A stretch of 64,000 nucleotides of DNA. Origin: Glutamicibacter sp. B1. GTDB taxonomy: Bacteria > Actinomycetota > Actinomycetes > Actinomycetales > Micrococcaceae. Shown one piece after another: positions 42,263-51,072 of this stretch. How positions within the stretch are numbered: the stretch's first letter is position 1; every line of letters starts with the position of its first letter. The stretch lies in the NCBI RefSeq assembly GCF_039602135.1, contig NZ_CP125942.1, positions 1,116,001-1,180,000 of the forward strand. Direction: 5' to 3'. A program made the translations under genes and the position numbers. The notes under the pieces were generated by a model. It worked only from the letters and a program-made list of their open reading frames with translations. It was not told where the DNA came from and made no database searches.

Positions 42263-44005
42263 ATGATTCAGGAAATCCAGATCTCCAACCTCGGAGTGAT
42301 CACCGAAGCGACGCTACCGCTAGGTCCGGGGCTCACGGTGGTTACCGGTGAGACCGGTGCGGGTAAAACCATGGTGATCACCGCGCTGTCCTTGCTACTG
42401 GGGCGTAGAGCAGATGCCGGTGCCGTGCGTAATGGGGCCAAACATGCCTTAGCTGAGGCGGTGGTGCACCTGCCACCAGACCATCATGTTCTTGATGCCG
42501 CGAGCCAAGCTGGAGCCTTTATTGAACCGGCCGGTGAATGTAGCGAACTGCTGCTTTCGCGATCCCTATCAGCCCAGGGTCGTTCACGTGCCACCATTGG
42601 CGGGCGTAGTGCGCCGGTAGGCCTGTTGGCCGAACTGGGGCATGACCTCGTTGCAGTGCACGGCCAGTCCGATCAAATTCGCCTCAAAGAACCAGTGGCT
42701 CAGCGAGACGCCTTGGACCGCTTTGCTGGTCAATCGCTGGCCCGCCTACTGAGTAACTACCAGCGCTCATATCGACAGTGGCGTGCCGCGGTCAAAGAAC
42801 TCTCGGGTCTAAAGACCGAATCGCGCAACCGCGTACGGGAAGCCGAAAATTTGCGTTTGGCCCTAGACGAGATCGATTCGCTGGATCCGCAGCCGGGCGA
42901 AGATGAAACCCTGCGCGAGCAGTCCATCAAGCTGGGCAATGTTGAGTCACTGCGATCGGCCAGCCAGCAAGCACAGGTTGTGATCGACTCCGAAGATTTT
43001 GAGAACCCCGGAATCACAACTCTGGTGGAAACCGCTAGGGGAGTGCTCGCACAGGCCAGTGGCGACGATCCGGTACTTTCATCATTTGCCGAACGAGCAG
43101 CCGAGTTAGGCATCCTCGCCTCCGAGCTGTCCAGTGACCTAGCTGCCTACGCCGCGGACCTGGACGAAGAAGGCCCGGAGCGTTTGGCACAAATTGAGGC
43201 GCGCCGGGCGGATCTCAATAAGCTCATGCGCAAATATGCGCCCAGTATTGATGAAGTGATCACGTGGGCTTCTGAAGCTCGTACCCGTCTGGAGCAACTC
43301 GGCGGTGACGATTCACGGATCGAAGAGCTTGAAAGCGAAGTCGTTGAGCTTGAACATCGCGTAGCCTCGCTGGCCTCGGAGCTATCGGAATCTCGCCGAA
43401 AAGCCGCCAAGAAGCTTTCATCCCGGGTCTCGGCCGAATTAAAAGCGCTGGCGATGCCCGACGCTCAGCTTGTTATTGAAGTTCTTGAATTGGAGGAGCC
43501 AGGTGCCTTTGGCCAAGATGCCATCTCAATGCTCCTTTCGCCTCATGCTGGAGCCTCGGCCCGCCCATTGGGCAAGGGTGCCAGTGGTGGTGAACTTTCG
43601 CGCGTTATGTTGGCCATTGAGGTAGTGCTGGCGGCGGTTGATCCAGTACCGACCTTTGTCTTTGACGAAGTCGACCAGGGTGTCGGCGGCAAGGCGGCAG
43701 TAGCCATTGGCGAACGCCTTGCGATGCTTGCGCGGCATGTGCAGGTCATTGTGGTGACGCACCTTCCCCAAGTGGCTGCTTATGCGGATCGTCATATCCG
43801 CGTCATCAAAAATTCGGACGCAAAATCGAAGTCCGGTGCAGGTTACACCGCAAGCGACGTGATTAGCCTTGATCAAGAGGCGAGGGTCAAGGAACTGGCA
43901 CGAATGCTGGCAGGTCAAGAAGAATCGGACACGGCGCAAGCGCATGCCGAAGAGTTGCTCGCCGAAGCTCAGGTTCTAGTGTCATCGCTCACCACCGCGA
44001 AGTAA
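42263..44005 (+). CDS. recN: DNA repair protein RecN
   Basis: 580 residues, SMC-like ATPase for double-strand break repair. Walker A GETGAGKT in the first 40 residues, a long coiled-coil centre (about 150-390), ABC signature GASGGELSRVMLAIE and Walker B FVFDEVDQGVGG, then the HLPQVAAYADRHIRV His-switch. RBS GGGAGCAGG upstream of ATG. The upstream SOS-like box fits DNA-damage induction. In many relatives steA/steB-type genes lie between recN and pyrG; here they are missing. Confidence 0.96.
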   Translation: MIQEIQISNLGVITEATLPLGPGLTVVTGETGAGKTMVITALSLLLGRRADAGAVRNGAKHALAEAVVHLPPDHHVLDAASQAGAFIEPAGECSELLLSRSLSAQGRSRATIGGRSAPVGLLAELGHDLVAVHGQSDQIRLKEPVAQRDALDRFAGQSLARLLSNYQRSYRQWRAAVKELSGLKTESRNRVREAENLRLALDEIDSLDPQPGEDETLREQSIKLGNVESLRSASQQAQVVIDSEDFENPGITTLVETARGVLAQASGDDPVLSSFAERAAELGILASELSSDLAAYAADLDEEGPERLAQIEARRADLNKLMRKYAPSIDEVITWASEARTRLEQLGGDDSRIEELESEVVELEHRVASLASELSESRRKAAKKLSSRVSAELKALAMPDAQLVIEVLELEEPGAFGQDAISMLLSPHAGASARPLGKGASGGELSRVMLAIEVVLAAVDPVPTFVFDEVDQGVGGKAAVAIGERLAMLARHVQVIVVTHLPQVAAYADRHIRVIKNSDAKSKSGAGYTASDVISLDQEARVKELARMLAGQEESDTAQAHAEELLAEAQVLVSSLTTAK

Positions 44006-44124
44006 CCTTCGGGCTAAAAGCCTTGATGAATGCCCAAATCGTGAAGACGCTAGGGCTTCGCGTGACGGTGCACTAGAGTTTTAGAAAGATGCGAAATATT
44101 GGATTGGTGATAGGATGAAATCCC

Positions 44125-45804
44125 GTGGTGCAGCGTAATTCAACTCGTGATTCTCGGTCGTCTGAAACGACAAAGCATATCTTCGTCACCGGTGGTGTGG
44201 CCTCTTCCCTGGGTAAGGGATTGACGGCATCCAGCCTCGGACATCTACTTCGAGCTCGTGGTCTCTCCGTGACCATGCAGAAGCTCGACCCGTACCTGAA
44301 CGTCGATCCAGGTACCATGAACCCTTTCCAGCACGGTGAAGTCTTCGTAACTGATGACGGCGCCGAGACAGACCTGGACATCGGACACTACGAACGTTTC
44401 TTGGATGAAAACCTTCCTGGAACAGCTAACGTAACTACCGGTCAGGTTTACTCAACCGTTCTTGAACGCGAACGCCGTGGTGAATACCTAGGCGATACCG
44501 TTCAGGTCATTCCGCATATTACCGATGAGATCAAGCGTCGTATGCGCTTGGCAGCGACCGACCCAGCTAAGGGCAAATCAGCTCCCGATGTGATCATCAC
44601 CGAAATCGGTGGAACCGTCGGCGATATCGAGTCGCAACCGTTCTTGGAAGCAGCTCGTCAGGTCCGTCAGGATATCGGACGCAAGAATGCTTTCTTCGTT
44701 CACGTCTCCTTGGTTCCGTTTATCGGCCCTAGCCACGAACTGAAGACCAAGCCAACCCAGCACTCTGTAGCTGCGTTGCGTTCCATCGGTATTCAGCCAG
44801 ACTCCCTCGTGATTCGTTCGGATCGTCCGATTCCAGCGGAAATGCGCGCCAAGCTTGGCCGTACTTGCGACGTTGACACCGAAGCGGTCATCAACTGCGC
44901 TGATGCTCCAAGCATCTACGACATTCCTAAGGTTATTCACTCCCAGGGCTTGGACGCATATATCGTTCAGACCTTGGAACTGAAATTCCGCGATGTTGAC
45001 TGGACCTCCTGGGATCGCCTGCTAGAGGTTGTACATAACCCAAGCACTGAACTGACCGTGGCTTTGGTTGGTAAGTACATTGACCTTCCGGATGCTTACC
45101 TTTCGGTGACTGAAGCACTGCGTGCCGGTGGTTTCGCCAACAACGCTAAGGTCAACATCCGTTGGGTTCCGGCCGATGATTGCGCCACCGAAGCTGGAGC
45201 CGCCAAGGCTCTTGAGGGTGCTGAAGCAATTTGTGTACCTGGTGGTTTCGGTATTCGTGGACTTGAAGGCAAGCTCGGTGCGCTGCGTTTCGCTCGCGAA
45301 AACAAGTTGCCAACTCTTGGTCTTTGCCTTGGTCTGCAGTCCATGGTCATTGAATACGCACGAAACGTAGCAGGCCTTGAAGGTGCTTCGTCTACCGAAT
45401 TCGATCCAGAAACCACCACCCCGGTCATCGCGACCATGGAGGAACAGCTGGCGATCGTTGATGGAAAGGGCGATCTTGGTGGAACCATGCGTCTTGGCCT
45501 CTACGATGCCAAATTGGCTGAAGGCTCGGTTCTGGCAGCTACCTACGGCACGACCGATGTTGCAGAACGTCACCGTCACCGTTACGAAGTCAACAACGCC
45601 TACCGTGCTCAGCTTGAGGAAGCCGGACTGGTCTTCTCAGGCACCTCACCTGACGGTAGCCTGGTCGAGTTCGTGGAACTGCCAAAGGACGTACACCCTT
45701 ACTATGTCTCCACTCAGGCGCACCCAGAACTCTCCAGCCGACCAACCCGTCCACACCCAATGTTCGCGGGACTAGTCGCGGCTGCCTTGGAACAGCGTAA
45801 CTAG
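44125..45804 (+). CDS. pyrG: CTP synthase
   Basis: 559 residues. Glutamine-dependent amination of UTP to CTP. N-terminal synthetase domain with [16 protein letters not shown] (P-loop) and [15 protein letters not shown]-terminal class I glutaminase with PGGFGIRG, nucleophile Cys about 401 in GLCLGLQSM, and His/Glu about 533/535 in [12 protein letters not shown] start. The codon pattern is less GC-rich than in the arg genes, as expected for a highly expressed gene. Confidence 0.97.
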   Translation: MVQRNSTRDSRSSETTKHIFVTGGVASSLGKGLTASSLGHLLRARGLSVTMQKLDPYLNVDPGTMNPFQHGEVFVTDDGAETDLDIGHYERFLDENLPGTANVTTGQVYSTVLERERRGEYLGDTVQVIPHITDEIKRRMRLAATDPAKGKSAPDVIITEIGGTVGDIESQPFLEAARQVRQDIGRKNAFFVHVSLVPFIGPSHELKTKPTQHSVAALRSIGIQPDSLVIRSDRPIPAEMRAKLGRTCDVDTEAVINCADAPSIYDIPKVIHSQGLDAYIVQTLELKFRDVDWTSWDRLLEVVHNPSTELTVALVGKYIDLPDAYLSVTEALRAGGFANNAKVNIRWVPADDCATEAGAAKALEGAEAICVPGGFGIRGLEGKLGALRFARENKLPTLGLCLGLQSMVIEYARNVAGLEGASSTEFDPETTTPVIATMEEQLAIVDGKGDLGGTMRLGLYDAKLAEGSVLAATYGTTDVAERHRHRYEVNNAYRAQLEEAGLVFSGTSPDGSLVEFVELPKDVHPYYVSTQAHPELSSRPTRPHPMFAGLVAAALEQRN

Positions 45805-45840
45805 AAGAAGTCGGCAGACTGAATTCTCTGCAAGCACTTG

Positions 45841-45880
45841 CGCGCCGGTCACTCTTGACCGGCGCGTAGCTGTTTAAGCT
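45841..45880 (+). terminator. Terminator of pyrG
   Basis: Perfect 11-bp stem (45841-45851 with 45856-45866, CGCGCCGGTCA) and 4-nt loop, followed by TAGCTGTTTAAG. Confidence 0.8.
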
Positions 45881-45920
45881 TGAAAAGAAGGACAACTTTT
45901 ACTATCAAAGGATGAGCTTG

Positions 45921-46565
45921 GTGCCGATGCCTCCGATTACTGACGAATTTTCTCCGCGCGAACTGCTCAGCCGGGAAACGGTGTATGAAGGTCGGATCTG
46001 GAATGTTGTTCACGATTCGGTGAAGCTTTCGGAAACTGGTGGAACCATCCAGCGCGACTACATCAGCCACCCCGGCGCGGTCAGCGTTTTGGTGATGGAT
46101 GCCAATGAGCGCGTCCTACTGGTCAACCAATACCGCCATCCGGTTGGAATGCGTCTATGGGAGATCCCGGCAGGGCTTTTGGACGTCGATGGTGAAGAAC
46201 CGCTAGACGCAGCCAAGCGAGAGCTCTGGGAAGAAGCTGATCGAACCGCCAACCACTGGGCTATCCTGACCGACGTCTTCCTCAGCCCGGGATCTTCCGC
46301 GGAAGCCGTTCGTGTCTACCTCGCACGTGATCCTCAGCTCGTTCCTGAAGATCAGCGCCATGTACGCACCGAAGAAGAGGCGGAAATGATCAGCACCTGG
46401 GTTCCGCTCGAAGAAGCTGTTGCGGCGGTGCTGGCCGGAAAAATTCACAATCCAACGGCGATGATCGCACTGTTGGCGGCCCAAGCTGCACGCGCGAGCA
46501 AGTACACGAACCTCCGTGACGCCAACGAACCATTCGACGTTCATCCCTACCTGCGCGAAGGATGA
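45921..46565 (+). CDS. NUDIX hydrolase, ADP-ribose pyrophosphatase type
   Basis: About 214 residues. Resembles NudF/ADP-ribose pyrophosphatases: LLVNQYRHPVGMRLWEIPAG, then the Nudix box containing EEPLDAAKRELWEEADRT with the metal-binding REL-WEE, and YLARDP downstream. It hydrolyses ADP-ribose or related nucleoside diphosphates. I prefer GTG 45921 because AAAGG (45907-45911) is 9 nt upstream; ATG 45912 is the alternative. It overlaps xerD by 4 nt, and this NUDIX-xerD pair is conserved after pyrG (Rv1700-Rv1701). Confidence 0.9.
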   Translation: MPMPPITDEFSPRELLSRETVYEGRIWNVVHDSVKLSETGGTIQRDYISHPGAVSVLVMDANERVLLVNQYRHPVGMRLWEIPAGLLDVDGEEPLDAAKRELWEEADRTANHWAILTDVFLSPGSSAEAVRVYLARDPQLVPEDQRHVRTEEEAEMISTWVPLEEAVAAVLAGKIHNPTAMIALLAAQAARASKYTNLRDANEPFDVHPYLREG

Positions 46566-47485
46566 GCGAACCCTTTGGGCGGGCCGTCAAGCAGTACTTG
46601 CAGTATCTAGCCATCGAACGTGGACTCGCTGAAAATACCCTTGCTTCGTACCGTCGGGACCTCACCCGATACGTCGAAGCTTTACAGGCTTACCAGCTAA
46701 GCGACCCACAACAGATTACCGAATCCACCATCAGTGGGTACTTACAGGACCTTTCACGTGGCGACGAAAACCACAAACCATTAGGCGCACGCTCAGTAGC
46801 TCGTCACGCCGTAGCGATCCGGCAACTGCACAAATACTGGGAGCTGGAAGGAATCTGCGCTCCCAACCCTGCACGAGAAATTCAGCCACCTGCGATTGGT
46901 CAGTCCCTGCCAAAAGCGATTTCCATTGCGCAGGTGACACGGCTGCTCGATTCAGTGAGTACTGAAACTCCTGCTGGATTACGTGATCGCGCGATCCTTG
47001 AGTTTCTGTATGCGACCGGCGCCCGCATTTCAGAAGTCGTCGATCTCGACGTGGACGATCTTCATTTTGCTGAGGATGCAGTGGTCCGGCTCTTTGGTAA
47101 AGGTTCCAAAGAACGAATTGTTCCTGTTGGGGGATATGCGCAAAGAGCCGTTAGCGACTATTTGGTACGCTCTCGCCCAGGTCTAGCGGTGAAGGGCAAA
47201 GGCACGCCTGCTCTGTTCCTCAACCAACGTGGTGGTCGACTGTCCCGACAGTCCGTCTGGCTGTTAATCAGCAAGGCAGCCCAGCGCTCAGGTATCAATA
47301 TGGAAGTCTCGCCACATACCTTGCGCCATTCCTTCGCGACCCACTTATTAGAGGGCGGAGCCGATGTTCGTGTGGTCCAAGAACTGCTCGGTCACGCATC
47401 GGTGACGACGACGCAGATCTACACCAAGGTGACCGTAGACTCGCTGCGCGAGGCTTATCAGTTGGCCCACCCGAGGGTTAGATGA
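46562..47485 (+). CDS. xerD: Site-specific tyrosine recombinase XerD
   Basis: 307 residues. N-terminal core-binding SAM-like domain (about 1-95) and catalytic domain with Arg in ATGARISE (about 153), Lys in GKGSKERIVP, HTLRHSFATHLL (His/Arg), LLGHASVTTTQIYTKV with the Tyr nucleophile at about 288. Resolves chromosome dimers at dif with XerC and FtsK. ATG overlaps the NUDIX stop and the next NUDIX gene overlaps its stop, giving a three-gene coupled unit. Confidence 0.95.
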   Translation: MSEPFGRAVKQYLQYLAIERGLAENTLASYRRDLTRYVEALQAYQLSDPQQITESTISGYLQDLSRGDENHKPLGARSVARHAVAIRQLHKYWELEGICAPNPAREIQPPAIGQSLPKAISIAQVTRLLDSVSTETPAGLRDRAILEFLYATGARISEVVDLDVDDLHFAEDAVVRLFGKGSKERIVPVGGYAQRAVSDYLVRSRPGLAVKGKGTPALFLNQRGGRLSRQSVWLLISKAAQRSGINMEVSPHTLRHSFATHLLEGGADVRVVQELLGHASVTTTQIYTKVTVDSLREAYQLAHPRVR

Positions 47486-47994
47486 CTGTGAACGACGAAG
47501 GTTTTGTGAGTAATCCTCGACCGGTGGCCTTGGTTGCATTGCTCGCCCAACGAGATGGCCATGCAGAAATTCTGCTGGGACGAAAGCTTCGCGGATTTGG
47601 ACAGGGCAAGATCGTTCTCCCGGGTGGAAAAGTGGAGCCGGGGGAGTCGACCATTGACGCAGCGACCCGAGAATTCTTCGAAGAAACCGGCCTGCAAGTT
47701 TCACGGCAAGAACTAGAAGCCACTGCGCTAATCAAGTTCAGGTTTAGTGCACTCCCGGCAGCTGACATGGATTGCATGGCCTTTATCGCCCGCAGTGCGT
47801 CAGGAGAAGAAAGCACCAGTGATGAACTTGAACCACTGTGGGTTCGAATTGATCAACTGCCGACTGACCAAATGTGGCAAGACTCTAAATTGTGGTTGCC
47901 CCAACTTGCTGACGGTCAACGGTTCAGCGTAACGATCGTTGTGGCAGATGATCATGAGTCTGTGCAGTCAATAACCTTTGAGCCTTGGGATTAG
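47482..47994 (+). CDS. NUDIX hydrolase, MutT/8-oxo-dGTPase-like
   Basis: 170 residues. Canonical Nudix box GGKVEPGESTIDAATREFFE followed by ETGL, preceded by LLGRKLRGFGQGKIVLPGG as in MutT/MTH1-like enzymes (the MTH1-type GFGxGK stretch is notable). It probably cleans oxidised nucleotides, but substrate specificity of NUDIX proteins cannot be read by eye. ATG overlaps the xerD stop; its own stop overlaps the convergent XRE gene stop by 4 nt. Confidence 0.9.
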   Translation: MTVNDEGFVSNPRPVALVALLAQRDGHAEILLGRKLRGFGQGKIVLPGGKVEPGESTIDAATREFFEETGLQVSRQELEATALIKFRFSALPAADMDCMAFIARSASGEESTSDELEPLWVRIDQLPTDQMWQDSKLWLPQLADGQRFSVTIVVADDHESVQSITFEPWD

Positions 47995-48230
47995 CCTTCG
48001 ACAGAATGCGGGCTATCTGGCTCCGAGTCCGGCTCGAAGACTAACAGATCGCCTGGTTGGCACTGCAGCTCGCGACAAAGTGCTTCTAACGTACTAAAAC
48101 GAACTGCCTTGGCACGCCCGTTTTTGAGTACCGCCAGATTTGCTGGCGTGATGCCGATTTTCTCAGACAACTCGCCGACGCCCATTTTTCGTTTGGCTAG
48201 CATGACGTCGATATTTACGAGAATCCCCAT
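47991..48230 (-). CDS. XRE family regulator (YozG-like)
   Basis: 79 residues, one Cro/CI-type helix-turn-helix: LAKRKMGVGELSEKIGITPANLAVLKNGRAKAVRF split over helices 1-4, then TLEALCRELQCQPGDLL. This small family is regularly paired with DUF2975 membrane proteins. It lies directly downstream of, and abuts, the DUF2975 gene, and probably binds the palindrome upstream of that gene as an autoregulator (inference). Confidence 0.92.
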   Translation of the reverse strand: MGILVNIDVMLAKRKMGVGELSEKIGITPANLAVLKNGRAKAVRFSTLEALCRELQCQPGDLLVFEPDSEPDSPHSVEG

Positions 48231-48727
48231 TAGATCACGCCACCGAGCTCGGTGCGAAGCTCTGCTGCTTGGGCTTCGGTCATGGTTGCTTGTTCCAGAA
48301 GTTGTCGCAGAACAAGGACGATAATGCTGATACCAACCATCAATAATCCGGCTCCGCCAACCAGAAGCGCAACGCCCGGAGCGATCTGGGTAGTCGTGGC
48401 AAAGATCGCGGCAAGGGCGAACGTGGCGATGGAACCAACGGCGAACGCCAAGATGATTGGCCGTACGTAGCCTAAGGATGCGGGATCAAAGACGGTTCCG
48501 CGCTTAACCCTCGTCGCCAGTTTCCAAACGCAAAAGACGCAGGTTTCAATGATGAGCCCTGCAAGAAAAAGATAGCTAAGGAAAGAGCCTTGGATAAGCC
48601 GGTCGTCCGTGTTGCCTGAAGAATCATGGATCAAGATCATCGGGATCATGATGAGTTGCACGAACAGCGTTCCCGCCAAAATTACGGTCAGAACTACTTT
48701 TAGACCGACAATACTGAATTTTCCCAT
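48230..48727 (-). CDS. DUF2975 membrane protein (YoaS-like)
   Basis: About 165 residues with four predicted membrane spans (FSIVGLKVVLTVILAGTLFV; SYLFLAGLIIETCVFCVW; PIILAFAVGSIATFALAAIF; VALLVGGAGLLMVGISIIVL). Function unknown; always seen with an XRE regulator such as the one downstream. I take ATG 48727, with AAGG 10 nt upstream; GTG 48733 is possible. Confidence 0.88.
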   Translation of the reverse strand: MGKFSIVGLKVVLTVILAGTLFVQLIMIPMILIHDSSGNTDDRLIQGSFLSYLFLAGLIIETCVFCVWKLATRVKRGTVFDPASLGYVRPIILAFAVGSIATFALAAIFATTTQIAPGVALLVGGAGLLMVGISIIVLVLRQLLEQATMTEAQAAELRTELGGVI

Positions 48728-48739
48728 GAGCACGAGACC

Positions 48740-48777
48740 TTATCGTTCCTCGAAGTGTTTCTATCGTTAAACGATAG
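48740..48777 (-). promoter_or_regulatory. Palindromic operator upstream of the DUF2975-XRE unit
   Basis: CTATCGTTAAACGATAG (48761-48777) is a perfect inverted repeat with a single-base centre, 34 bp upstream of the DUF2975 start, and a further TATCGTT half-site lies at 48741-48747. The likely binder is the XRE protein of the same unit. Confidence 0.7.
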
Positions 48778-48839
48778 AATTGCAGGTCGGATCTCGCAAC
48801 TCCCCGCTACCGGTCTCAGGCGTACGGTATCTAGAAAGA

Positions 48840-48889
48840 CGCAAAACGGCCACGGGGCCAAAGCTGAATTTGGTGTCCCGCGGCCGTTA
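48840..48889 (-). terminator. Terminator of the prp operon
   Basis: Hairpin with AACGGCC/GGCCGTT (48845-48851 with 48882-48888) extended inward by CGGG/CCCG and CCAAA/TTTGG. On the minus strand a TTTT run follows. Confidence 0.75.
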
Positions 48890-48906
48890 TAAGGCGCAAA
48901 TACTTT

Positions 48907-50046
48907 TTAGAGTGCGCGCTGCTCCGAGCCGTTGTAGGCAGAGAGCGGGCGAATCAGCGCGTTAGCCGCGCGCTGTTCGAAGATATGGCTAGTCCAACCA
49001 GTAATACGTGCCGCGATGAAGATCGGGGTGAACATCTCGGTATCGAAGCCCATCAGGTGATAAGTTGGCCCGGCAGGGTAGTCCAGGTTCGGCTTAATCG
49101 ACTTCGCCTCATCCATGGCTGCTTCCAAACCGTCGTATAGCCCCAACATTTCGTGGCGACCATAGTGCTCGATCATCCGGTCCAATGCGGCTTTCATGGT
49201 CGGCACACGGGAATCGCCGTGCTTGTACACTCGGTGTCCGAAGCCCATGACCTTCTTTTTCGCAGCCAGGGCTTCTTCCATCCAAGCCTTGGCGCGTTTC
49301 GCCGCATCTTCACGGGACTCGTCCTTATTGATGCCAATTTCAGTGAACGTATGCATCACTGCTTCATTGGCCCCGCCATGAAGGGGTCCCTTGAGTGCAC
49401 CAATGGCACCGGTGACGGCCGAATGAAGATCCGACAGGGTTGAGGTGATCACTCTGGCGGTGAACGTCGAAGCGTTAAACGAGTGTTCCGCGTAGAGGAC
49501 CATGGAAACTCGGAATGCATCAACTACCTCGGGGGCGGCTTCTTCGCCAAAAGTCATCCAGAGGAAGTTAGACGAGTAATCCAGATCCTCGCGTGGTGCA
49601 ACAACGTCCAGTCCGCGGCGCCGGCGCTGATCGTAGGCAACAACAGCTGGGAAGGCCGCGAAGAGCTCTTTGGCTTTGAGCAGCTCAGCCTCCGGTGAAG
49701 AATTCTCCGCTTCAGGATGATTGGCGCCGATGACCGAAACTGCGGTGCGGCCAACGTCCATCGGATGGCAGTCGGTGGGGAGCAGATCGATAGCAGCCTT
49801 GACCCGCGGATCCAAAGCTCGATTGGCTCTTTCGAACGCACTGAACTCGGTGAGTTCACTTTGGGAGGGTAATTCGCCGGTCCACAACAGGAGTGCGACC
49901 TCTTCGAAAGATTTGTTGGCGGCCAGGTCCTGAACCGGGTATCCGCGATATAACAGTGAGTTCGTTTCTGGGTTGACCTTGGAGACGGCGGTGTAGTCAA
50001 CGACGACGCCTGCCAGGCCTTTTTTGATTTCCTCGGTGGTAGTCAT
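48907..50046 (-). CDS. prpC: 2-methylcitrate synthase / citrate synthase II
   Basis: 379 residues. Condenses propionyl-CoA with oxaloacetate (2-methylcitrate), with residual citrate synthase activity. Active-site motifs PLHGGANEAVMHT, GFGHRVYKHGDSR and the catalytic Asp region near MGFDTEMFTPIFIAARITGW are present. The N-terminus (KKGLAGVVVDYTAVSKVNPET) is typical of PrpC rather than GltA, and the neighbours prpB/prpD confirm the role. RBS GAGGAG upstream. Confidence 0.93.
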   Translation of the reverse strand: MTTTEEIKKGLAGVVVDYTAVSKVNPETNSLLYRGYPVQDLAANKSFEEVALLLWTGELPSQSELTEFSAFERANRALDPRVKAAIDLLPTDCHPMDVGRTAVSVIGANHPEAENSSPEAELLKAKELFAAFPAVVAYDQRRRRGLDVVAPREDLDYSSNFLWMTFGEEAAPEVVDAFRVSMVLYAEHSFNASTFTARVITSTLSDLHSAVTGAIGALKGPLHGGANEAVMHTFTEIGINKDESREDAAKRAKAWMEEALAAKKKVMGFGHRVYKHGDSRVPTMKAALDRMIEHYGRHEMLGLYDGLEAAMDEAKSIKPNLDYPAGPTYHLMGFDTEMFTPIFIAARITGWTSHIFEQRAANALIRPLSAYNGSEQRAL

Positions 50047-50088
50047 TCTTACTCCTCTTCATTGCCGGAGAACTAATGCTTTGCTGGC

Positions 50089-50115
50089 GCGCCGGCCGGG
50101 AATACCGACCGGCGC
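50089..50115 (-). other. Stem-loop in the prpB-prpC intergenic gap
   Basis: GCGCCGG-C-CGG (50089-50099) pairs with CCG-A-CCGGCGC (50105-50115), one mismatch, 5-nt loop. No T-run, so it may stabilise the prpDB transcript or reduce read-through into prpC. Confidence 0.5.
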
Positions 50116-50142
50116 ACGGGGTGTTGCTGATGTGGCGCGTTC

Positions 50143-51072
50143 CTAGAGGTTCGCGCTATTGGAATCAATGTCCAGGGTCGGGACCTGGAAATTGAAAATT
50201 CCGGTATCAAAGCGGTTGTAAGCTTCGTAGTCCACGAGCTCATAGAGACGTGATCTAGTTAACATGTTATCCACTTCGCGTTGTTGGGTGCCATCTTCGC
50301 TGATGGCATCCAGTACACGCTCGGCCGCACCCATGGCGCTACGCAACAGGGTGACCGGGTAAATGATCAATGCGACCCCGGCGTCGGCCAATTCTTGGCG
50401 GTTGAAAAGTTCAGACTTGCCGAACTCCGTCATGTTCGCCAGAACTGGAACATCCACCGCGTTACATACTGCCTCAAACTCGGCGACGTTCTTCATCGCT
50501 TCGGGGAAGATCGCATCGGCGCCGGCATCCACCATGGCCTTGGCGCGGTCGATCGCTGAGTCCAGTCCTTCGACCGCACGAATATCAGTGCGGGCCATGA
50601 TCAGGAAGTTCTCATCGATACGTGCGTCGGCAGCGGCTGCGATGCGCTTGAGCATGGTGTCGGTATCCACCACGTTCTTGCCATCTAAGTGACCGCAGCG
50701 TTTCGGATTGAACTGGTCCTCGATGTGGCAGCCGGCAAGACCTGCGTATTCCAACTCCTGGATGGTGCGCGCCACGTTCATGGGCTCGCCAAAACCGGTG
50801 TCGGCATCCACAATCGCCGGCAGGTCACTCATGCGGGCGATCTGCCCAGCACGCGTGGCCACCTCGGTGAGTGAAGTCAAACCGATGTCTGGCAGGCCTA
50901 GATCATTGGCGAGTACCGCGCCGGAGATATAGATTCCGTCGAACTGTTTCTCGCTGATGAGCTTGGCCGAGAGCGGATTGAAGGCGCCGGGGAACTGGCG
51001 GGCAGCCCCGGGAGTGAGCATTTCACGTAGTGCCTGACGCTTTGCTGCGGGGGTGGTTGTTGAGTACAGCAT
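50143..51072 (-). CDS. prpB: 2-methylisocitrate lyase
   Basis: 309 residues of the isocitrate lyase/PEP mutase superfamily. Splits methylisocitrate into pyruvate and succinate. Metal and active-site motifs IVDADTGFGEPMNVARTI and KRCGHLDGK (the K-x-CGH signature, Cys as catalytic base) at about 123. ATG directly abuts the prpD stop codon, so translation is coupled. Confidence 0.96.
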   Translation of the reverse strand: MLYSTTTPAAKRQALREMLTPGAARQFPGAFNPLSAKLISEKQFDGIYISGAVLANDLGLPDIGLTSLTEVATRAGQIARMSDLPAIVDADTGFGEPMNVARTIQELEYAGLAGCHIEDQFNPKRCGHLDGKNVVDTDTMLKRIAAAADARIDENFLIMARTDIRAVEGLDSAIDRAKAMVDAGADAIFPEAMKNVAEFEAVCNAVDVPVLANMTEFGKSELFNRQELADAGVALIIYPVTLLRSAMGAAERVLDAISEDGTQQREVDNMLTRSRLYELVDYEAYNRFDTGIFNFQVPTLDIDSNSANL

